From positions 1 through 64,000 of the forward strand of contig NZ_FOSL01000019.1 in assembly GCF_900114255.1 (NCBI RefSeq): a DNA stretch of 64,000 nt. The letters are read 5' to 3'. The stretch comes from Neomesorhizobium albiziae (GTDB lineage: Bacteria; Pseudomonadota; Alphaproteobacteria; Rhizobiales; Rhizobiaceae). Below the pieces are notes generated by a model that saw nothing but the letters and a program-made list of their open reading frames with translations, was not told the DNA's origin and searched no databases. A program made the translations under genes and the position numbers. This document shows, piece after piece, positions 63,197 through 64,000 of the stretch (its first letter is position 1; each line of letters starts with the position of its first letter).

Positions 63197-63246
63197 ATCA
63201 TCCTCCGGTTTGCCGAAGGCTTGTCGAGCGTGGTTATCGGAATTCG

Positions 63247-63537
63247 TCAGACGGCGATCCAATCGCTTGCTGCAAGCATCGCTGCATCGGCTAGCGCATC
63301 GGGCGCCAGCATGCCGCGGGCGCGGGCAAACGCCTCGAATGCAAGACGCGCTGTCTCGGTCTCGGCTTGCCCGGCCAGCGCCGCCAGGCAAACATTCAGC
63401 GCGGTGGTGTGCATGGGGCCGCGCGCTCCGGTCCACTCGTTAAGCACCTGAAAGGCTTCGGTGAGAGTTTCCACGTCGCGCGGGAAACCGATCCCGACGA
63501 AGATCGAAACGGGTTGGGCGAAGCGGACAGCGGGCAT
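63247..63537 (-). CDS. DUF982 family protein (2)
   Basis: Paralogue of the next gene, 96 residues: FAQPVSIFVGIGFPRDVETL, then TEAFQVLNEWTGARGPMHTT and a TARLAFEAFARARGML helix. It matches the DUF982 layout more closely than its neighbour (IFVG then a W, GP and an AF-x-AF pattern). A GGAG site precedes the ATG. The two were probably made by an old tandem duplication, now well diverged. Function unknown. Confidence 0.8.
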   Translation of the reverse strand: MPAVRFAQPVSIFVGIGFPRDVETLTEAFQVLNEWTGARGPMHTTALNVCLAALAGQAETETARLAFEAFARARGMLAPDALADAAMLAASDWIAV

Positions 63538-63779
63538 AGGGAACTCCGGGCGTCGTGATGCTTTGACTGTAAAGCGGTGCCAGACAACGCGCGACTTGGC
63601 TCTGGGTTGCAGCGGCCATATCCAAAGGTGGGTGACCAATCCGAAAGCGTACGGTCACGGCAGCCGAACCGGCACGCCTGACGCCATTATGGTTGAACCT
63701 GGGGCATGAAGTGTCCCATTTCAGGAGGATTGCGTTGGCATCGAAGATGCATGTGTCAGGTTGCCGGCGTCTCGCCGGT

Positions 63780-63840
63780 TCTGATCGTCGATCAGAATGT
63801 GGAGCTCGCCGGGGGAGGGGCGGGGTTTCTTGCCCCCGGC
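63780..63840. other. Two inverted repeats in the last non-coding gap
   Basis: TCTGATCG-T-CGATCAGA (63780-63796) is a perfect palindrome, and GCCGGGGG (63808-63815) pairs with CCCCCGGC (63833-63840). Both lie in the 327-base gap 63538-63864, downstream of the partial gene that ends at 63865 on the minus strand. The second may be its terminator-like stem, though no T-run follows in that direction. Nothing else was recognised in the gap. Confidence 0.4.
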
Positions 63841-63864
63841 GGGTTCCGCTAGATGTGAAGCGAC

Positions 63865-64000
63865 TTAAAACCTGCCCCGGACCAGCAGTGCCTCGGAGAT
63901 CGCGTTTCGCACGGTCGGCGCAGAGGGCGACCAGATACGCAGCCAGAGTTCCCGGGCCTCCGGTGTGTCGGAATCCGTCGGCCCCAATGTGATACGTTCG
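63865..64000 (-). CDS. C-terminal end of an unidentified protein (runs off window)
   Basis: The last 44 codons of a minus-strand gene, ending in TAA at 63865-63867. The visible end reads ERITLGPTDSDTPEARELWL, then RIWSPSAPTVRNAISEALLV and RGRF. It uses GC-rich third positions like its neighbours, unlike the overlapping frames, which supports coding. The start and most of the protein lie beyond the window, so no family is assigned. Confidence 0.55.
   Translation of the reverse strand, partial: ERITLGPTDSDTPEARELWLRIWSPSAPTVRNAISEALLVRGRF

Noticed and set aside
63693-63992. 99-codon plus-strand frame at the window end
   Set aside because: Arg/Pro/Cys-rich shadow; the overlapping minus-strand frame ending at 63865 looks coding instead.

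Overview
The window looks like chromosome of an alphaproteobacterium of the order Rhizobiales, most likely Mesorhizobium or a close Phyllobacteriaceae relative. This is inferred from gene content: an EipB/DUF1849 envelope protein, a one-step phosphatidylcholine synthase (Pcs), two DUF982 genes, LpxI for the lipid A pathway, a RIME-like intergenic palindromic element, and high-GC codon use throughout. No phage, insertion sequence, transposase, CRISPR array or rRNA operon was seen. Most of the window is core genome.

Layout. (1) 1-15.7 kb: translation and transcription block tuf, a two-domain ClpP-fold exported protein, tRNA-Trp(CCA), secE, nusG, rplK, rplA, rplJ, rplL, rpoB, rpoC, with several hairpins and leaders between genes. 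It ends at a strong terminator after rpoC; rpsL/rpsG/fusA do not follow. (2) 15.8-23.2 kb: single genes (AhpD-like, PAP2-like membrane protein, HIT, COG3146 acyltransferase, glycerophosphodiesterase, RidA, EipB, DUF4031, APC permease). (3) 23.2-37.1 kb: the rpsB-tsf-pyrH-frr-uppS-cdsA-rseP-bamA-lpxD-fabZ-lpxA-lpxI-lpxB cluster, joining translation, isoprenoid carrier, phospholipid, outer-membrane assembly and lipid A synthesis; dxr is absent from it. (4) 37.2-43.2 kb: hspQ, an AEC transporter, a UbiH-like monooxygenase, then DUF2182-DUF1326-pcs-quinone oxidoreductase. (5) 43.3-48 kb: a four-gene BMP/nucleoside-type ABC importer. (6) 48.1-53.6 kb: GST, a VapBC-type toxin-antitoxin pair with a palindrome over the antitoxin start, rimO, a dispersed repeat, terC behind a perfect palindrome, and queC-queD-queE. 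(7) 54-62.4 kb: a minus-strand kdp potassium operon. (8) 62.6-64 kb: small genes, including two DUF982 paralogues and the end of a gene running off the window.

The most interesting part is the kdp operon. It reads orf27 - kdpF - kdpA - orf66 - kdpB - kdpC - kdpD - kdpE. Besides the 29-residue KdpF, two further small single-helix membrane proteins (27 and 66 residues) are built into it with tight translational coupling. A 16-base sequence upstream of orf27 is repeated exactly upstream of the neighbouring 69-residue single-helix gene, suggesting shared control. Function of the three extra small proteins is inference. Other candidates are the DUF2182-DUF1326 pair beside pcs, the duplicated ClpP-fold protein whose second copy has lost the aligned histidine, and an EcfT-like gene relic before rpsB.
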